A DNA stretch of 64,000 nucleotides from Herbiconiux aconitum. GTDB lineage: Bacteria > Actinomycetota > Actinomycetes > Actinomycetales > Microbacteriaceae. Numbering within the stretch: the stretch's first letter is position 1; each line of letters begins with the position of its first letter. The stretch lies in the NCBI RefSeq assembly GCF_024979235.1, contig NZ_JANLCM010000002.1:186001-250000 (forward strand), in the 5' to 3' direction. Shown here one piece after another: positions 1-8,631 of the stretch. A program made the position numbers and the translations under genes. The notes under the pieces were generated by a model. That model was not told the origin of the DNA, made no database searches, and saw only the letters and a list, made by a program, of their open reading frames with translations.

Positions 1-157
1 ACACGCAATCGGTGAAGCTCGCCCCGTGGTCGGTCAGCTCGGTGAAATCGCAGTCCTGGAACAGCACACCCTCGAACACGTCGTCGGCGCCGAGTTCGCG
101 GCCGTACCAGTCTTCGCCGGAGACGCGGCTGGTGGTGTCGGGGCGTCGATCAGTCAC
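1..157 (-). CDS. Pentapeptide-repeat protein, N-terminal part only
   Basis: This is the start of a minus-strand gene whose 3' end lies outside the window. The visible 52 residues read from a GTG start (VTDRRPDTTSR...) into spaced F/L residues such as VFEGVLFQDCDFTELTDHG, the five-residue periodicity of pentapeptide-repeat proteins. These fold as a right-handed beta-helix; the family includes DNA-gyrase-protecting proteins and many members of unknown role. The function here is not predictable from the visible part. It is divergent from the LysE-type gene at 208. The start choice is uncertain because no strong ribosome binding site is separate from the GTG. Confidence 0.7.
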   Translation of the reverse strand, partial: MTDRRPDTTSRVSGEDWYGRELGADDVFEGVLFQDCDFTELTDHGASFTDCV

Positions 158-195
158 CTCTGAAGCCTAAGCGTGACGGCCGACACCCGGAGCCC

Positions 196-201
196 TATCA
201 T
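196..201 (+). promoter_or_regulatory. -10 box TATCAT for a leaderless transcript
   Basis: TATCAT fits the actinobacterial TANNNT -10 pattern and ends six bases before the ATG at 208. That spacing would place transcription initiation at or next to the start codon. The same spacing recurs at several other genes in this window. Inference from pattern only. Confidence 0.5.
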
Positions 202-207
202 CGGGGG

Positions 208-840
208 ATGGTTCCGTTCGGCAACTGGCTCGCGTTCGCGCTCACCGCGCTCGTGATCATCCTCATCCCCGGGCCCAGCGTGCTGTTCGTCATCGGCCGT
301 TCGCTCGCATTCGGCCGGCGCGGGGGCCTGCTGAGCGTGCTCGGCAACGCCCTCGGCGTGCTGCCCCAAGTGGTGGCCGTGGCGGTCGGCGTCGGCGTGA
401 TCGTGGCCCAGTCGGTCGTGGCGTTCACCATCGTGAAACTGGTCGGCGCCGCCTACCTCGTCTACCTCGGGGTGCAGGCCATCCGGCATCGGAACGTCGT
501 GGCAGGGGTGCAGCCGGGAACGACGCTGCGCTCGTCGTGGCGGCTCGTGGCCGAAGGCTTCGTGGTGGGGCTCACGAACCCCAAGACGATCGTGTTCTTC
601 GTGGCCGTGCTGCCGCAATTCGTCGACTACTCGGCCGGCTCCGTGCCGCTGCAGATGCTGCTGCTCGGCCTCACCTCGATCGCCATCGGGCTGGTCTGCG
701 ACTCGGCCTGGGCGCTCTCGGCCGGTTTCGCACGCGATTGGTTCGCCAAGTCGCCGAAACGGATGTCGCGGATGCGCGCCACGGGCGGCGGCATGATGAT
801 CGGGGTCGGCGGCACCCTGGCCCTCACGGGCAACAAGTAG
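208..840 (+). CDS. LysE/RhtB family amino-acid exporter
   Basis: A 210-residue integral membrane protein of the LysE/RhtB superfamily, which exports amino acids or related small metabolites. Near the N-terminus it has the family pattern of a hydrophobic helix followed by IIPGPSVLFVIGRSLAFGRRGG, then VLGNALGVLPQ and the mid-protein GLTNPKTIVFFVAVLPQFVD, typical of RhtB members. About six membrane segments can be traced and the length is normal. The ATG follows a TATCAT -10 box by six bases, so the mRNA is probably leaderless. It converges with the PNPOx-like gene; the stops are two bases apart. The substrate cannot be deduced. Confidence 0.88.
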   Translation: MVPFGNWLAFALTALVIILIPGPSVLFVIGRSLAFGRRGGLLSVLGNALGVLPQVVAVAVGVGVIVAQSVVAFTIVKLVGAAYLVYLGVQAIRHRNVVAGVQPGTTLRSSWRLVAEGFVVGLTNPKTIVFFVAVLPQFVDYSAGSVPLQMLLLGLTSIAIGLVCDSAWALSAGFARDWFAKSPKRMSRMRATGGGMMIGVGGTLALTGNK

Positions 841-842
841 CG

Positions 843-1430
843 TCAGCCCGGGAGGAGGGCGCGCGACCAGGCGGTGGGGGTGCGGCGGTATTCGGTGCGG
901 CGGCTAGCCGTGTCGGGTCGGCCCTCCCAGAAGGTGAGGCGCACCGGGCGCACCACGAAGCCCGCCCAGGTGGGCGGTGGGTCGAGCGTGCCCTCCGGAT
1001 GCTCGGCGTCGAACTCGGCCCAGCGGGCCAGACGTTCCGCCAACGGCAGGGCGGCGAACGCGGGCGTGTTCAGCCAGGCGAGCAGCTGCAGGTAGCGCGA
1101 GCGGTGCCGGTAGGCCCAAAGTTCCTCGGCGTCGTCGGCGCGCGAGACGTCGCCCTGCACCACGAGCTGACGGCCGGGCCAGACCAGGGTGAGCGCCGCG
1201 CGCGGATCGCCCGTGACATCAGCCGCCTTGCGTGACCGGGAGTCGGTGTGAAAGAAGAAGCCCCGCTCGTCGTATTCGCTCAGCAGCACAGTGCGCGCAT
1301 CCGGATACCCGCTCGACGTGCCGGTGCTGAGCGTCATGAGGGGGCGCGCGGGGTCGTCGTTCGAAGGCAGCCAGCTCGTCAGCAGCGCGGCGATTTCGTT
1401 CGCGATCCCGTCGGCGACGGATGTGGTCAT
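843..1430 (-). CDS. Pyridoxamine 5'-phosphate oxidase-like flavoprotein
   Basis: A 195-residue protein of the PNPOx-like split-barrel FMN-binding family. Visible family features are the opening PLMTLSTGTSSGYPDARTVLL, the FMN-contact stretch GFFFHTDSRSRKAADV, RAALTLVWPGRQLVVQGDVSR, and a C-terminal VRLTFWEGRPD that resembles the RLHDR substrate end of true PdxH but is altered. It may be a genuine pyridoxamine phosphate oxidase or a related flavin reductase. Its ATG overlaps the stop of the creatininase-family gene by four bases (ATGA), so it is the last gene of the eight-gene operon that begins at 8631. A link to vitamin B6 is not shown by the context. Confidence 0.8.
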   Translation of the reverse strand: MTTSVADGIANEIAALLTSWLPSNDDPARPLMTLSTGTSSGYPDARTVLLSEYDERGFFFHTDSRSRKAADVTGDPRAALTLVWPGRQLVVQGDVSRADDAEELWAYRHRSRYLQLLAWLNTPAFAALPLAERLARWAEFDAEHPEGTLDPPPTWAGFVVRPVRLTFWEGRPDTASRRTEYRRTPTAWSRALLPG

Positions 1431-2206
1431 GCGGCTCCCGCCGCATCGAACCGCGCCACCTCGGCCAGGGCCGCGACGGAGTCGGCGACCGATGCCTCGA
1501 ACAGCTCGGCGCCGTAGGCGGCCGTTGCTCCGGTCGGATCGCCGAGTGTGCCGTTGGTGGCGAAGTCGTTCGAGAGCCAGCCGAACGTGACGCGCTTCTT
1601 GAAACCGATGTGCTCGTAGCCCGCCAGGTGCTCGGGCACGCTGCGTTCGGCGAGTGAGAGGTCGACCAGGTCGGGGCGCAGGTGCAGCACCAGCGAGGTC
1701 TCGGCGTGGCCGGCGTGGATGCCCAGGCCGAACTCCTCCGGTCCGTCGTGCGCGCCGGACGGCACCGTGGCGCCCATCAGGAAGGTCTGCAGCCCGAAGC
1801 GGCGGCGCAGTTCCCGGCAGGCCACCTGCAGCAGAGCGAGGTTGCCGCCGTGGCCGTTGAAGAACACGAGTTTGCGGGCCGGGGTGGCCGCGATCGAGCT
1901 GCCGAGCTCGACGACCGTCTGCATCAGGGTGTCCCAGCTGATCCACATCGTGCCGGGCGCCCAGTGGTGCTCGTCGGACTTCGTGTACGCGATGGTGGGG
2001 AGGATCCAGACATCCTGACCCTCCGCTGCCGCACGCTCGACCGAGGCGTTGGCGACGCTGTCGGCGATGAGGTAGTCGGTCATGAGGGGCAGGTGCGGCC
2101 CGTGGTGCTCGATGGCGCCGGTGGGCAACACGATCACCGAGGAGGAGCTGAGGGCAGCCGTCGCAGCGGTTCCGGAGAGTTCGACGAGGCGTCGGACAGT
2201 GCTCAT
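1427..2206 (-). CDS. Creatininase-family amidohydrolase
   Basis: A 259-residue metal-dependent amide hydrolase of the creatininase family (creatininase, FAPy deformylase, MftE and others). Metal and active-site motifs are visible: LPTGAIEHHGPHLPLMTD near residue 28, the NGHGGN loop in the middle, and GIHAGHAETS further on. The family opens cyclic amides or cleaves small amides. The ATG at 2206 sits five bases after the stop of the upstream FAD-oxidase gene, and the stop overlaps the next gene by four bases, so translation is probably coupled. In this operon it probably hydrolyses a product made by the oxidase or deaminase, but true creatinine use is unproven. Confidence 0.85.
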   Translation of the reverse strand: MSTVRRLVELSGTAATAALSSSSVIVLPTGAIEHHGPHLPLMTDYLIADSVANASVERAAAEGQDVWILPTIAYTKSDEHHWAPGTMWISWDTLMQTVVELGSSIAATPARKLVFFNGHGGNLALLQVACRELRRRFGLQTFLMGATVPSGAHDGPEEFGLGIHAGHAETSLVLHLRPDLVDLSLAERSVPEHLAGYEHIGFKKRVTFGWLSNDFATNGTLGDPTGATAAYGAELFEASVADSVAALAEVARFDAAGAA

Positions 2207-2211
2207 GTCGG

Positions 2212-3543
2212 TCAAGCCCACTTCACCCCCGTCGGCACGGTCTCGCCGAACGGGATCTTGCCGGGGTTGAGCAGTCCATCCGGATCGGTCGATGCCGCCA
2301 GGGCCTTCGTGCGCTCCACCTCGTGGTCGACGAACCACTGGTGCGGGCTGTGGAAGTGCACCCCGATGGCGGTGAGGCGGTCGTACCCCGCGTAGACCTC
2401 GTCGGCGCTCACGTACGGCGCGGCGAGCATCCCGATCGGATGATCGCGCTGGGCCTCGATGTGCAGCATGGCGCCGGGGTAGACCTCGTGCACCTCGTCG
2501 AGTCGTTCGACCAGCGCTGCACCGGAGACCTCGACGTGGAAATACGTCTCCGGGGTCGACTTCTGCAGCCATTCGATCGGGTGGTTGTAGGAGAGCATCG
2601 AGATCTTGACGGTGGCCTGCGGCCCCTCACGCACGTCCTCGACGCGCCCGCCGGCGCTCTCGACCAGCGCGGTCGCTGCGACGACGGTCGACGGGTCGAG
2701 GATGGCGCGGAGCGAGGCGCGACCCTTCGGGATGGCGGGGTCGTCGGGCAGGGCGTCGGAGATGCGTGGCAGATCGGCCGAGACGAGACGCGGTGTGGGA
2801 TCGAGCCAACCGATCTGGCGGATGACGGAGGTCGCCTCGTCGAACGACGGGAAGCTGGCGTAGAAGCCCACCCATTCCTGCACCGGCTCGAGCGCGATCG
2901 TGGCGCGGGCGATGATGCCGGCCGTGCCGTAGGTGTGCACGTACGGCTGCGCCGCCTCGCCCTCGACGTGCGTGAGTTCGGCCGTGGGAGAGGCGTGCAC
3001 CACATCGAGCGCCAGCACGTAACGGCCGCTCATGTTCGAACCGTGCTTGATCGACCCCGTGCCGCCGGAGCCCCCCGAAAGGAACCCTCCGATCGACGAC
3101 TGCGCGGTGGAGGGGTACATCAGGATCTGCTGGCCGGTCTCGCGCGCGGCCTGCTCGATGGCGACCATGGATGCGCCGGCCTCGGCCACCAGGTAGCCTT
3201 CGCCGACCTCCACCACGGCCCGGGCCTTCGACATGTCGAGCACCAGTCCGCCCTCGAGCGGAATGGCCTGCCCGTAGTTGCCGGTGCCCTTGCCGCGCGG
3301 CGTCACGCTCACGCCGTGGCGAACAGCGGCCGCGACGGTCTGGGCGATCTGTTCGGCGTTCGTCGGGAAGGCGACGATGTCGGCGAGTCCGAGCGGAAGC
3401 TGCTCGGCCAGGATCGGCGACATCTTCGCGCCGTCGAGCGACGCCTTCTCACGGCCGCGAAGTTCGGTGGTGACCCCGCGTTCTCCGAGGAGCGCGGTGA
3501 GTTCGGCGGCGAGAGCGGTGATCTGTTCGGGGGAGGCGGTCAT
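2212..3543 (-). CDS. FAD-binding oxidase/dehydrogenase (GlcD/VAO type)
   Basis: A 443-residue flavoprotein of the FAD-binding type 4 (p-cresol methylhydroxylase/vanillyl-alcohol oxidase) fold. The PP-loop region is seen as VTPRGKGTGNYGQAIPLEGG near residue 83 and the second FAD contact as STAQSSIGGFLSGGSGGTG near residue 143. The C-terminus ends in DPDGLLNPGKIPFG, the typical D-LNPGK ending of GlcD-type oxidases. It would oxidise a hydroxy or amine carbon of the operon's substrate; the acceptor is unknown. It lies 55 bases downstream of the SDR gene and 5 bases upstream of the creatininase-family gene. The substrate cannot be read from sequence. Confidence 0.85.
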   Translation of the reverse strand: MTASPEQITALAAELTALLGERGVTTELRGREKASLDGAKMSPILAEQLPLGLADIVAFPTNAEQIAQTVAAAVRHGVSVTPRGKGTGNYGQAIPLEGGLVLDMSKARAVVEVGEGYLVAEAGASMVAIEQAARETGQQILMYPSTAQSSIGGFLSGGSGGTGSIKHGSNMSGRYVLALDVVHASPTAELTHVEGEAAQPYVHTYGTAGIIARATIALEPVQEWVGFYASFPSFDEATSVIRQIGWLDPTPRLVSADLPRISDALPDDPAIPKGRASLRAILDPSTVVAATALVESAGGRVEDVREGPQATVKISMLSYNHPIEWLQKSTPETYFHVEVSGAALVERLDEVHEVYPGAMLHIEAQRDHPIGMLAAPYVSADEVYAGYDRLTAIGVHFHSPHQWFVDHEVERTKALAASTDPDGLLNPGKIPFGETVPTGVKWA

Positions 3544-3598
3544 ACGGAATCCTCTGGTGCGTGGGCGGTTCGGGTGAAACGGACGTGGGGCGGCTCGG

Positions 3599-4372
3599 TC
3601 AATGCATGACCATGCCCCCGGTGACGTTGACGGCCTGGCCGGTCATGTAGTCGGCGTCGGCGGAAGCGAGGAAGACGGCGACTCCGGCGACGTCGGCCGG
3701 GTCGGCGAGCCGGCCGAGCGGCGAGTAACTCGACCACTCGGCGACGTCCTCCTCGGTGCGGGTGGCCGCGCCCATGTCGGTGAGCACATAGCCGGGACAG
3801 ATGCAGTTGGCCGTGATCCCGGATGCGCCGAGTTCCAGCGCGGTCACCCGGGTGAGCGCGATCACGGCGGCCTTCGAGGCGGCGTAATGGGCCTGACCCG
3901 CGCCTCCGGTCTTGCCCGCCATGCTCGCGAGGTTCACGATCTTGCCGCCGGTGCCGGCCGCGATCATCGATCGGGCGGCGACCTGGGTGGTGACGAGCAT
4001 GGCGGTGGTGTTGATGGCGAACACGGTGTCCCACTCCTCGACGGTGATGTCGAGGAGTGCTGAGAAACGCAGGATGCCGGCGTTGTTGACGAGCACGTCG
4101 ATGCCGTCGAGCGCCTCGATGGCCCGGCCGAGCGCATCCGTGGTGCTCGACGGATCGCTGAGGTCGGCCGGAACGAAGTGGCAGCCCAGCTCGCCGGCCA
4201 GGGCGGAGCCCTGCTCGGCGAGGCGGTCGAGAACGCTGACCTCAGCGCCCTCGGCCGCCGAGCGCCGGGCGATCTCGGCCCCGATGCCACGCGCTCCGCC
4301 CGTGACCACGATGCGCCGACCGGCGAGCCGGGAGCTCGTTGCGGTGCGATCGGTCACGGGGCGGAGCGACAT
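3599..4372 (-). CDS. Short-chain dehydrogenase/reductase (SDR)
   Basis: A 257-residue classical SDR. The cofactor glycine motif TGGARGIG is near residue 24, NNAG near residue 97, the catalytic Ser in NLASMAGKTGG near residue 150, and the YxxxK pair in HYAASKAAV near residue 163. The C-terminus ends with YMTGQAVNVTGGMVMH, as in FabG-like enzymes. Aspartate in SVLDRLAEQG after beta-2 suggests NAD(H) preference. It interconverts an alcohol and a ketone and is probably a catabolic step in this operon. It starts 48 bases after the substrate-binding protein gene. The N-terminal 16 residues before the Rossmann fold are an extension. Confidence 0.88.
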   Translation of the reverse strand: MSLRPVTDRTATSSRLAGRRIVVTGGARGIGAEIARRSAAEGAEVSVLDRLAEQGSALAGELGCHFVPADLSDPSSTTDALGRAIEALDGIDVLVNNAGILRFSALLDITVEEWDTVFAINTTAMLVTTQVAARSMIAAGTGGKIVNLASMAGKTGGAGQAHYAASKAAVIALTRVTALELGASGITANCICPGYVLTDMGAATRTEEDVAEWSSYSPLGRLADPADVAGVAVFLASADADYMTGQAVNVTGGMVMH

Positions 4373-4420
4373 GGGCCGGTTCCTTTCAGGGTGTGGAACG
4401 GATTCGACGGATGCGCCCGA

Positions 4421-5602
4421 CTACTTGGCCGGGAGCCCGATCGAATCGTCGATGAATTCGTTGGTGTAAATGTCCTTCACCGCAAGACCGTCGGCCGGAG
4501 TGGCACCGATCTTCTCGAGGATCGGCACGGCCTTGTCGAAGAACGACGACATCCGTGCGTCGTCGAGGTCGCCGATGGTGTCGTTCGAACCGTTGGAGAC
4601 GAGGCCCAGATCGGTCATCTGCTTCACCGAGAAGTCGGCGACGCCCTGCGAGTACACCCAGCCGGTGTCGAACTGGTCGACCAGGTCGAGGATGAGCGAG
4701 TTGACCGGCGCGGGGTCGGCGAAGTAGTCGACCTCAGCCTGCTGCAGCACGGGCACCAGGGCCTTCAGGCAGTCGGCGTTGGCCTCGAGGTCACCGGTGC
4801 GCGTGGCCATCACCGACTGGTAGTAGTCCCAGCCGGTGTCGTTGATGAGCTGGAAGTCGACCGGCTTCATCCAGTCGGAGACCTCGTTCTCGTAGATGTA
4901 GGGCTCGGCCGAGGCGAAGCCCTGCTGGGCTGCCTTGCCGGCGTCGGCGACGAAGTTCGCCGGCGTGCCGTCGTAGCTTCCGTCGGCCTGGGCCTCGGGC
5001 ACGATGCCCTGCGACTTCAGGTACTCCATGTAGGTGGAGTCGGCGAAGTAGCGCACGATGGCGCCCTTGCTCGTGACGTCTTTGATGGTCTTGGCGTCGG
5101 GGTAGGTCGCCGGGTCCCACATGATCATCAGTGGGCTCTTCTCCAGCGGCGCGAAGACGGCCGTGGTGGGGAAGTCGGCCGAGTTCTGGATCTGCTCGTC
5201 GGTGGAGACATAACCGAGCATGATGTCGGGGTCTTGATACATGATCGACGTGACGCTCTGGAATCCGATGGCAGGACCACCGGAGCGGATCTCGACGTTG
5301 ACGCCGGTGTACTCGCCGCCGCTGTAGAGCGGGCCGCTGACCTTCTTGTTGGCGGCGTCGATCTTCGGATCAGGGCCGAGCAATTCGTAGAGGTGACCGT
5401 GCTCGGCCTCCGGGTTCCAGTCGGTCTGCAGCACCACGTTCGACGGGCAGACGCCCGACAGATCGGTGGCGCCGATGGTGAGGTCGGCCGAGGGGGTGGA
5501 ATCGTCGGACGCCGACGAGCTGCTGCTACACGCTGAGAGTGCGATCGCGGTGGTCGCGACGAGGCCGGCGGCCAAGACGAGCCGGGTTCGGGGGAAGCGC
5601 AT
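4421..5602 (-). CDS. ABC transporter substrate-binding lipoprotein (NMT1/taurine type)
   Basis: A 393-residue periplasmic-type binding protein. The N-terminus is a lipoprotein signal, LVAAGLVATTAIALSACSSSSS, with the lipobox cysteine near residue 25, so it is anchored to the outer face of the membrane. The body carries NMT1/SsuA-like features such as LQTDWNPEAEHGHLYELLG, a form seen in binding proteins for thiamine precursors, sulfonates, nitrate or pyrimidine-like molecules. It is preceded by the permease and ATPase genes on the same strand, making a complete importer. The ligand is unknown; the neighbouring cytosine-deaminase-like enzyme suggests a small ring compound. Confidence 0.85.
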   Translation of the reverse strand: MRFPRTRLVLAAGLVATTAIALSACSSSSSASDDSTPSADLTIGATDLSGVCPSNVVLQTDWNPEAEHGHLYELLGPDPKIDAANKKVSGPLYSGGEYTGVNVEIRSGGPAIGFQSVTSIMYQDPDIMLGYVSTDEQIQNSADFPTTAVFAPLEKSPLMIMWDPATYPDAKTIKDVTSKGAIVRYFADSTYMEYLKSQGIVPEAQADGSYDGTPANFVADAGKAAQQGFASAEPYIYENEVSDWMKPVDFQLINDTGWDYYQSVMATRTGDLEANADCLKALVPVLQQAEVDYFADPAPVNSLILDLVDQFDTGWVYSQGVADFSVKQMTDLGLVSNGSNDTIGDLDDARMSSFFDKAVPILEKIGATPADGLAVKDIYTNEFIDDSIGLPAK

Positions 5603-5672
5603 GTCATCTCCTTCTAATTGGTGCAGGAATGGATGGTGCTGTGGGCTGGTGGAACAGGGTGGGACGGATGAG

Positions 5673-6521
5673 TCAGTTGGCCGAGAAGTCGTACCATCGG
5701 CCGACGACGCGCTTGCCGATCCAGCCGAACAGCGCGAAGATCGCGACGCCCAGCAGTGCCGCCACGAAGATGGTGGCGAACAGTTCGGCCGATCTCAACC
5801 GCGCCGTGTAGGTGCTGAGCAGCGAGCCGAGCCCCGGCTCGCCTCGACGGAAGAAGAAGTCGCCGACGATCGCGCCGACCACGGCCAGACCGGCGGAGAT
5901 CCGCATCCCGGCGAAGATCGCCGGCAGGGCGGCGGGGAACTCGAGCTTCGACAGGATGGTCCATCGACCGGCGCGCTGAAGCTGGAACAGCTCGCGCTGA
6001 CCCGGGTCGACCGATTGCAGGCCGAAGAGGGTGTTCGAGACCATCGGGAACAACGCGATCATGACGCAGACGATCACGCGGGCCGGATATTCGAAGCCGA
6101 ACCAGAATCCGATGAGGGGAACGAGGGCGAGGATCGGGATGCACTGCAGCACCACCGCGTAGGGGTAGAGCGAGCGTTCCACCCACTTCGCCTGGCTCAT
6201 CGCCACAGCCCAGAGCACGCCGATCACGATGGCGAAGGCGAGCCCCACCAGGGCGACGAGCGTCGTGCGTCCGAGCGCCTGCATGATCTCGAGGAACGTC
6301 GCCGGGTCGAAGAAGGCGATCACCACCTCGTGCGGCGGCGGCATGAGGAAGCGCCGCTGCTCGTCGAGGATGACGTAGGTCACCGCGTACCAGATGCCGA
6401 TGAGCCCCAGGAAGACGAGGATCGGCGGCAACCAGGTGGTGGCGCGGTTCTTCGACGCGCGCACCGTGGCCGGGCGGGTGACGGTGCGCTCCGTCGGCGG
6501 AGCGGGAGGACTGGTGGTCAT
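5673..6521 (-). CDS. ABC transporter permease (SsuC/TauC type)
   Basis: A 282-residue inner membrane permease of the binding-protein-dependent transport family. About six membrane segments are visible, starting with TWLPPILVFLGLIGIWYAV. The EAA-loop region that contacts the ATPase is near GLQSVDPGQRELFQLQRAGRW. The ATG overlaps the stop of the ATPase gene by four bases, so ATPase and permease are translationally coupled. It pairs with the binding protein downstream and serves one importer. Confidence 0.88.
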   Translation of the reverse strand: MTTSPPAPPTERTVTRPATVRASKNRATTWLPPILVFLGLIGIWYAVTYVILDEQRRFLMPPPHEVVIAFFDPATFLEIMQALGRTTLVALVGLAFAIVIGVLWAVAMSQAKWVERSLYPYAVVLQCIPILALVPLIGFWFGFEYPARVIVCVMIALFPMVSNTLFGLQSVDPGQRELFQLQRAGRWTILSKLEFPAALPAIFAGMRISAGLAVVGAIVGDFFFRRGEPGLGSLLSTYTARLRSAELFATIFVAALLGVAIFALFGWIGKRVVGRWYDFSAN

Positions 6522-7291
6522 GAGTGGCCCTCTCGGAGAGCGTGCGAGACCTTGCCGCAGAGTTCGGCGTACTCGGCCGTGAAGCGGATGTCGGGATCGC
6601 GTGGGAAGGGGAAGTCCACGGGGAACTCGTCGACGATGTGTCCTGGACGCCCCGACATCACGATGACCCGCGTGGAGAGGTAAACCGCCTCGGAGACCGA
6701 GTGGGTGATGAACAGGCCCGCGAACTGCTGCTCGGTGAAGAGCCGGATCAGTTCGTCGTTGAGGCGCTCGCGGGTGATCTCGTCGAGCGCGCCGAACGGT
6801 TCGTCGAAGAGGAACAGCTCGGGCTTCAACGTGAGCGAACGCGCCAGGCTCGTGCGCATCTTCATGCCCCCCGAGAGCGTCTTCGGCAGGTGCTTCTCGA
6901 ATCCGGTGAGGCCCACCAGATCGATCGCCTCCTTCGCGGTGGCCGCGCGCTGCTTCTTCGGGATGCCGTTCAATTCGGCGAGCAGTTCGACGTTCGACTG
7001 CACGTCGCGCCAGGGCAGCAGCGTCGCGTCCTGGAACACGTAGCCGATGCGGCTCGTGTCGACCTGGGTCACGCCCTCGGTGGCCGGGGTGAGGCCCGAC
7101 GCGATGCGCAGCAGGGTCGACTTGCCGCATCCGGATGGCCCGACGACGGTCACGAACTCGCCGCGATTGACGGTGAGCGAGACGCCGGAGAGCGCGGTGG
7201 TGCCGTTCGGAAACGTCATGGCGACGTCATCGAAGTGCAAGAGCTGATCGGTGGTGGTCGCCGGAGCGACGGGGGGAGGGGCGATGGTCAT
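6518..7291 (-). CDS. ABC transporter ATP-binding protein (SsuB/TauB type)
   Basis: A 257-residue ATPase subunit. Walker A is GPSGCGKST near residue 50, the Q-loop is YVFQDATLLPW, the signature is TLSGGMKMRTSLARSL, and Walker B is LFLFDEPFGALDEITR, followed by the switch histidine in LFITHSVSEAVYL. The signature SGGM instead of SGGQ is common in the nitrate/taurine subfamily. The gene follows the cytosine-deaminase-like gene by eight bases and overlaps the permease gene by four. It powers uptake of the operon's unknown substrate. Confidence 0.92.
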   Translation of the reverse strand: MTIAPPPVAPATTTDQLLHFDDVAMTFPNGTTALSGVSLTVNRGEFVTVVGPSGCGKSTLLRIASGLTPATEGVTQVDTSRIGYVFQDATLLPWRDVQSNVELLAELNGIPKKQRAATAKEAIDLVGLTGFEKHLPKTLSGGMKMRTSLARSLTLKPELFLFDEPFGALDEITRERLNDELIRLFTEQQFAGLFITHSVSEAVYLSTRVIVMSGRPGHIVDEFPVDFPFPRDPDIRFTAEYAELCGKVSHALREGHS

Positions 7292-7299
7292 GGAGCTTC

Positions 7300-8631
7300 T
7301 CACCTCGTTTCGAGAATGGGTTCGATGGCGGGTGCGGGGGTTCTGGGGGTGGCGCCGGGGCTTACGCGGTGGGGCAGCGCGATCGTGTGGGTGACCTCGC
7401 TGCGGGCCACCAGTCGGCCGGCGTGCACGACGAAGCGGTCGGCGGGGGCGTTCGCGATCGCATCCGAGAGGCTGCGGCCGCGCACGGCGAGCAGTTCTGC
7501 TCGCGCACCGACCTCGACCCCGGCGACGGGGAGGCTCATCACGTCGCGGGCTCCCGCACTCACGGCGGTGTAGGCCTCGTCGAGGGTGAGATGCCCGGCC
7601 GTCACGAGCAACGATGCGGTCTCGAGGGCGTCGCTTCGCCCCACCGGGTTGAACGGGTCGCGCACGTTGTCGGCGCCCGCACCGAGGCGAACGCCCGCGT
7701 CGAGCAGGCTCCGCACCGCGGTCAGGCCGCGCGGGGTGGAGACCGGGTGCTCCCAGCCCTGCAGGTAGAGGTTGGTGATCGGGAGGGTGACGATGCCGAT
7801 GTCGCTGCGCACGATCTCGGCGATCACGTCGTCGAGTTCGGCGGGATGCAGGGTGCCCAGCCGCACGCAGTGACCGGCCGTCACCGGGCGGGTGGCGTGC
7901 CAGGGGCGCACCACCTCGGCGAGGGTGCGCAGCGTGAGCGCGCCGTCGAGGCTCTCGTCGGTGTGCATGTCGACTCCCACGCCGCGGAGTTCGGCGAGGG
8001 CGAGGAGCCGGCGCAGGTCGGCTTCGGGGTCGTCGGCCAGGTGCGGTGCGCCTCCGACCAGATCGACCCCGAGGTCGAGGGCTTCGTGCACGTCTTCGGA
8101 AGGCGCGGTGGGTCCGGCGAGTGCGACGAGCTCGAGGTCGAGGAGCCCGCGGAGTTCCTCGCGCACCTGCACCAGCGCGCGCACCCCGCGCATCGGCTCG
8201 GGTGCCCCCAGGATGTCGACGTGGCAGCGGATGGCCGTGGTGCCGTTGGCGAGCATCCGGAGTGCCTGCTCGCGGGCGCGGTCGGCGATGCTCTCGGTCG
8301 ACATCGTGGCCGCGTAGCGCTTCCACGACTCGATGGCGAGCACCAGATCGCCCATGGGGGGTTCGATTTCGTCCCACGAGAGTGCCTTGTCGAGGTGGGC
8401 GTGCGGTTCGGCGGGGGCGGTGAGCAGGAGGAAGCCGTCAAGAGCGAGGGTCGTCGGGTCGGACGCGGCCGACGGATGCGCATGGACCGGCCGGTGCGCA
8501 CTGCCCGGCGCGAGGGTGCCCGCCGGCACGACCGCGGTGACGGTGTCGCCCGTGATCTCGACGTCGACGATGCGGCCATCAGGAAGGGTCGCGCCCGTCA
8601 ACCGGGTGAGCTGCTGGGGGAGTGCGTTCAT
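7300..8631 (-). CDS. Cytosine-deaminase-like amidohydrolase
   Basis: A 443-residue amidohydrolase-superfamily enzyme resembling CodA. The metal-binding pair is in APAEPHAHLDKALSW near residue 75; the strand-5 histidine is in GVDMHTDESLDG, the strand-6 histidine is in PVTAGHCVRLG, and the catalytic aspartate is in LGAGADNVRDPFNP. The HLDK, HTDE and GADNVRDPF patterns match the cytosine deaminase branch, which removes amino groups from pyrimidines, creatinine or isoguanine-like rings. It is the first annotated gene of the importer operon, so its substrate is probably the imported compound. The exact ring is not deducible. A 21-codon reading frame overlaps its start codon. Confidence 0.85.
   Translation of the reverse strand: MNALPQQLTRLTGATLPDGRIVDVEITGDTVTAVVPAGTLAPGSAHRPVHAHPSAASDPTTLALDGFLLLTAPAEPHAHLDKALSWDEIEPPMGDLVLAIESWKRYAATMSTESIADRAREQALRMLANGTTAIRCHVDILGAPEPMRGVRALVQVREELRGLLDLELVALAGPTAPSEDVHEALDLGVDLVGGAPHLADDPEADLRRLLALAELRGVGVDMHTDESLDGALTLRTLAEVVRPWHATRPVTAGHCVRLGTLHPAELDDVIAEIVRSDIGIVTLPITNLYLQGWEHPVSTPRGLTAVRSLLDAGVRLGAGADNVRDPFNPVGRSDALETASLLVTAGHLTLDEAYTAVSAGARDVMSLPVAGVEVGARAELLAVRGRSLSDAIANAPADRFVVHAGRLVARSEVTHTIALPHRVSPGATPRTPAPAIEPILETR

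Noticed and set aside
2323..3609. A 428-codon plus-strand frame opposite the FAD oxidase
   Set aside because: Antisense shadow with Arg/Gly/Asp-rich composition; the minus-strand frame has complete FAD motifs.
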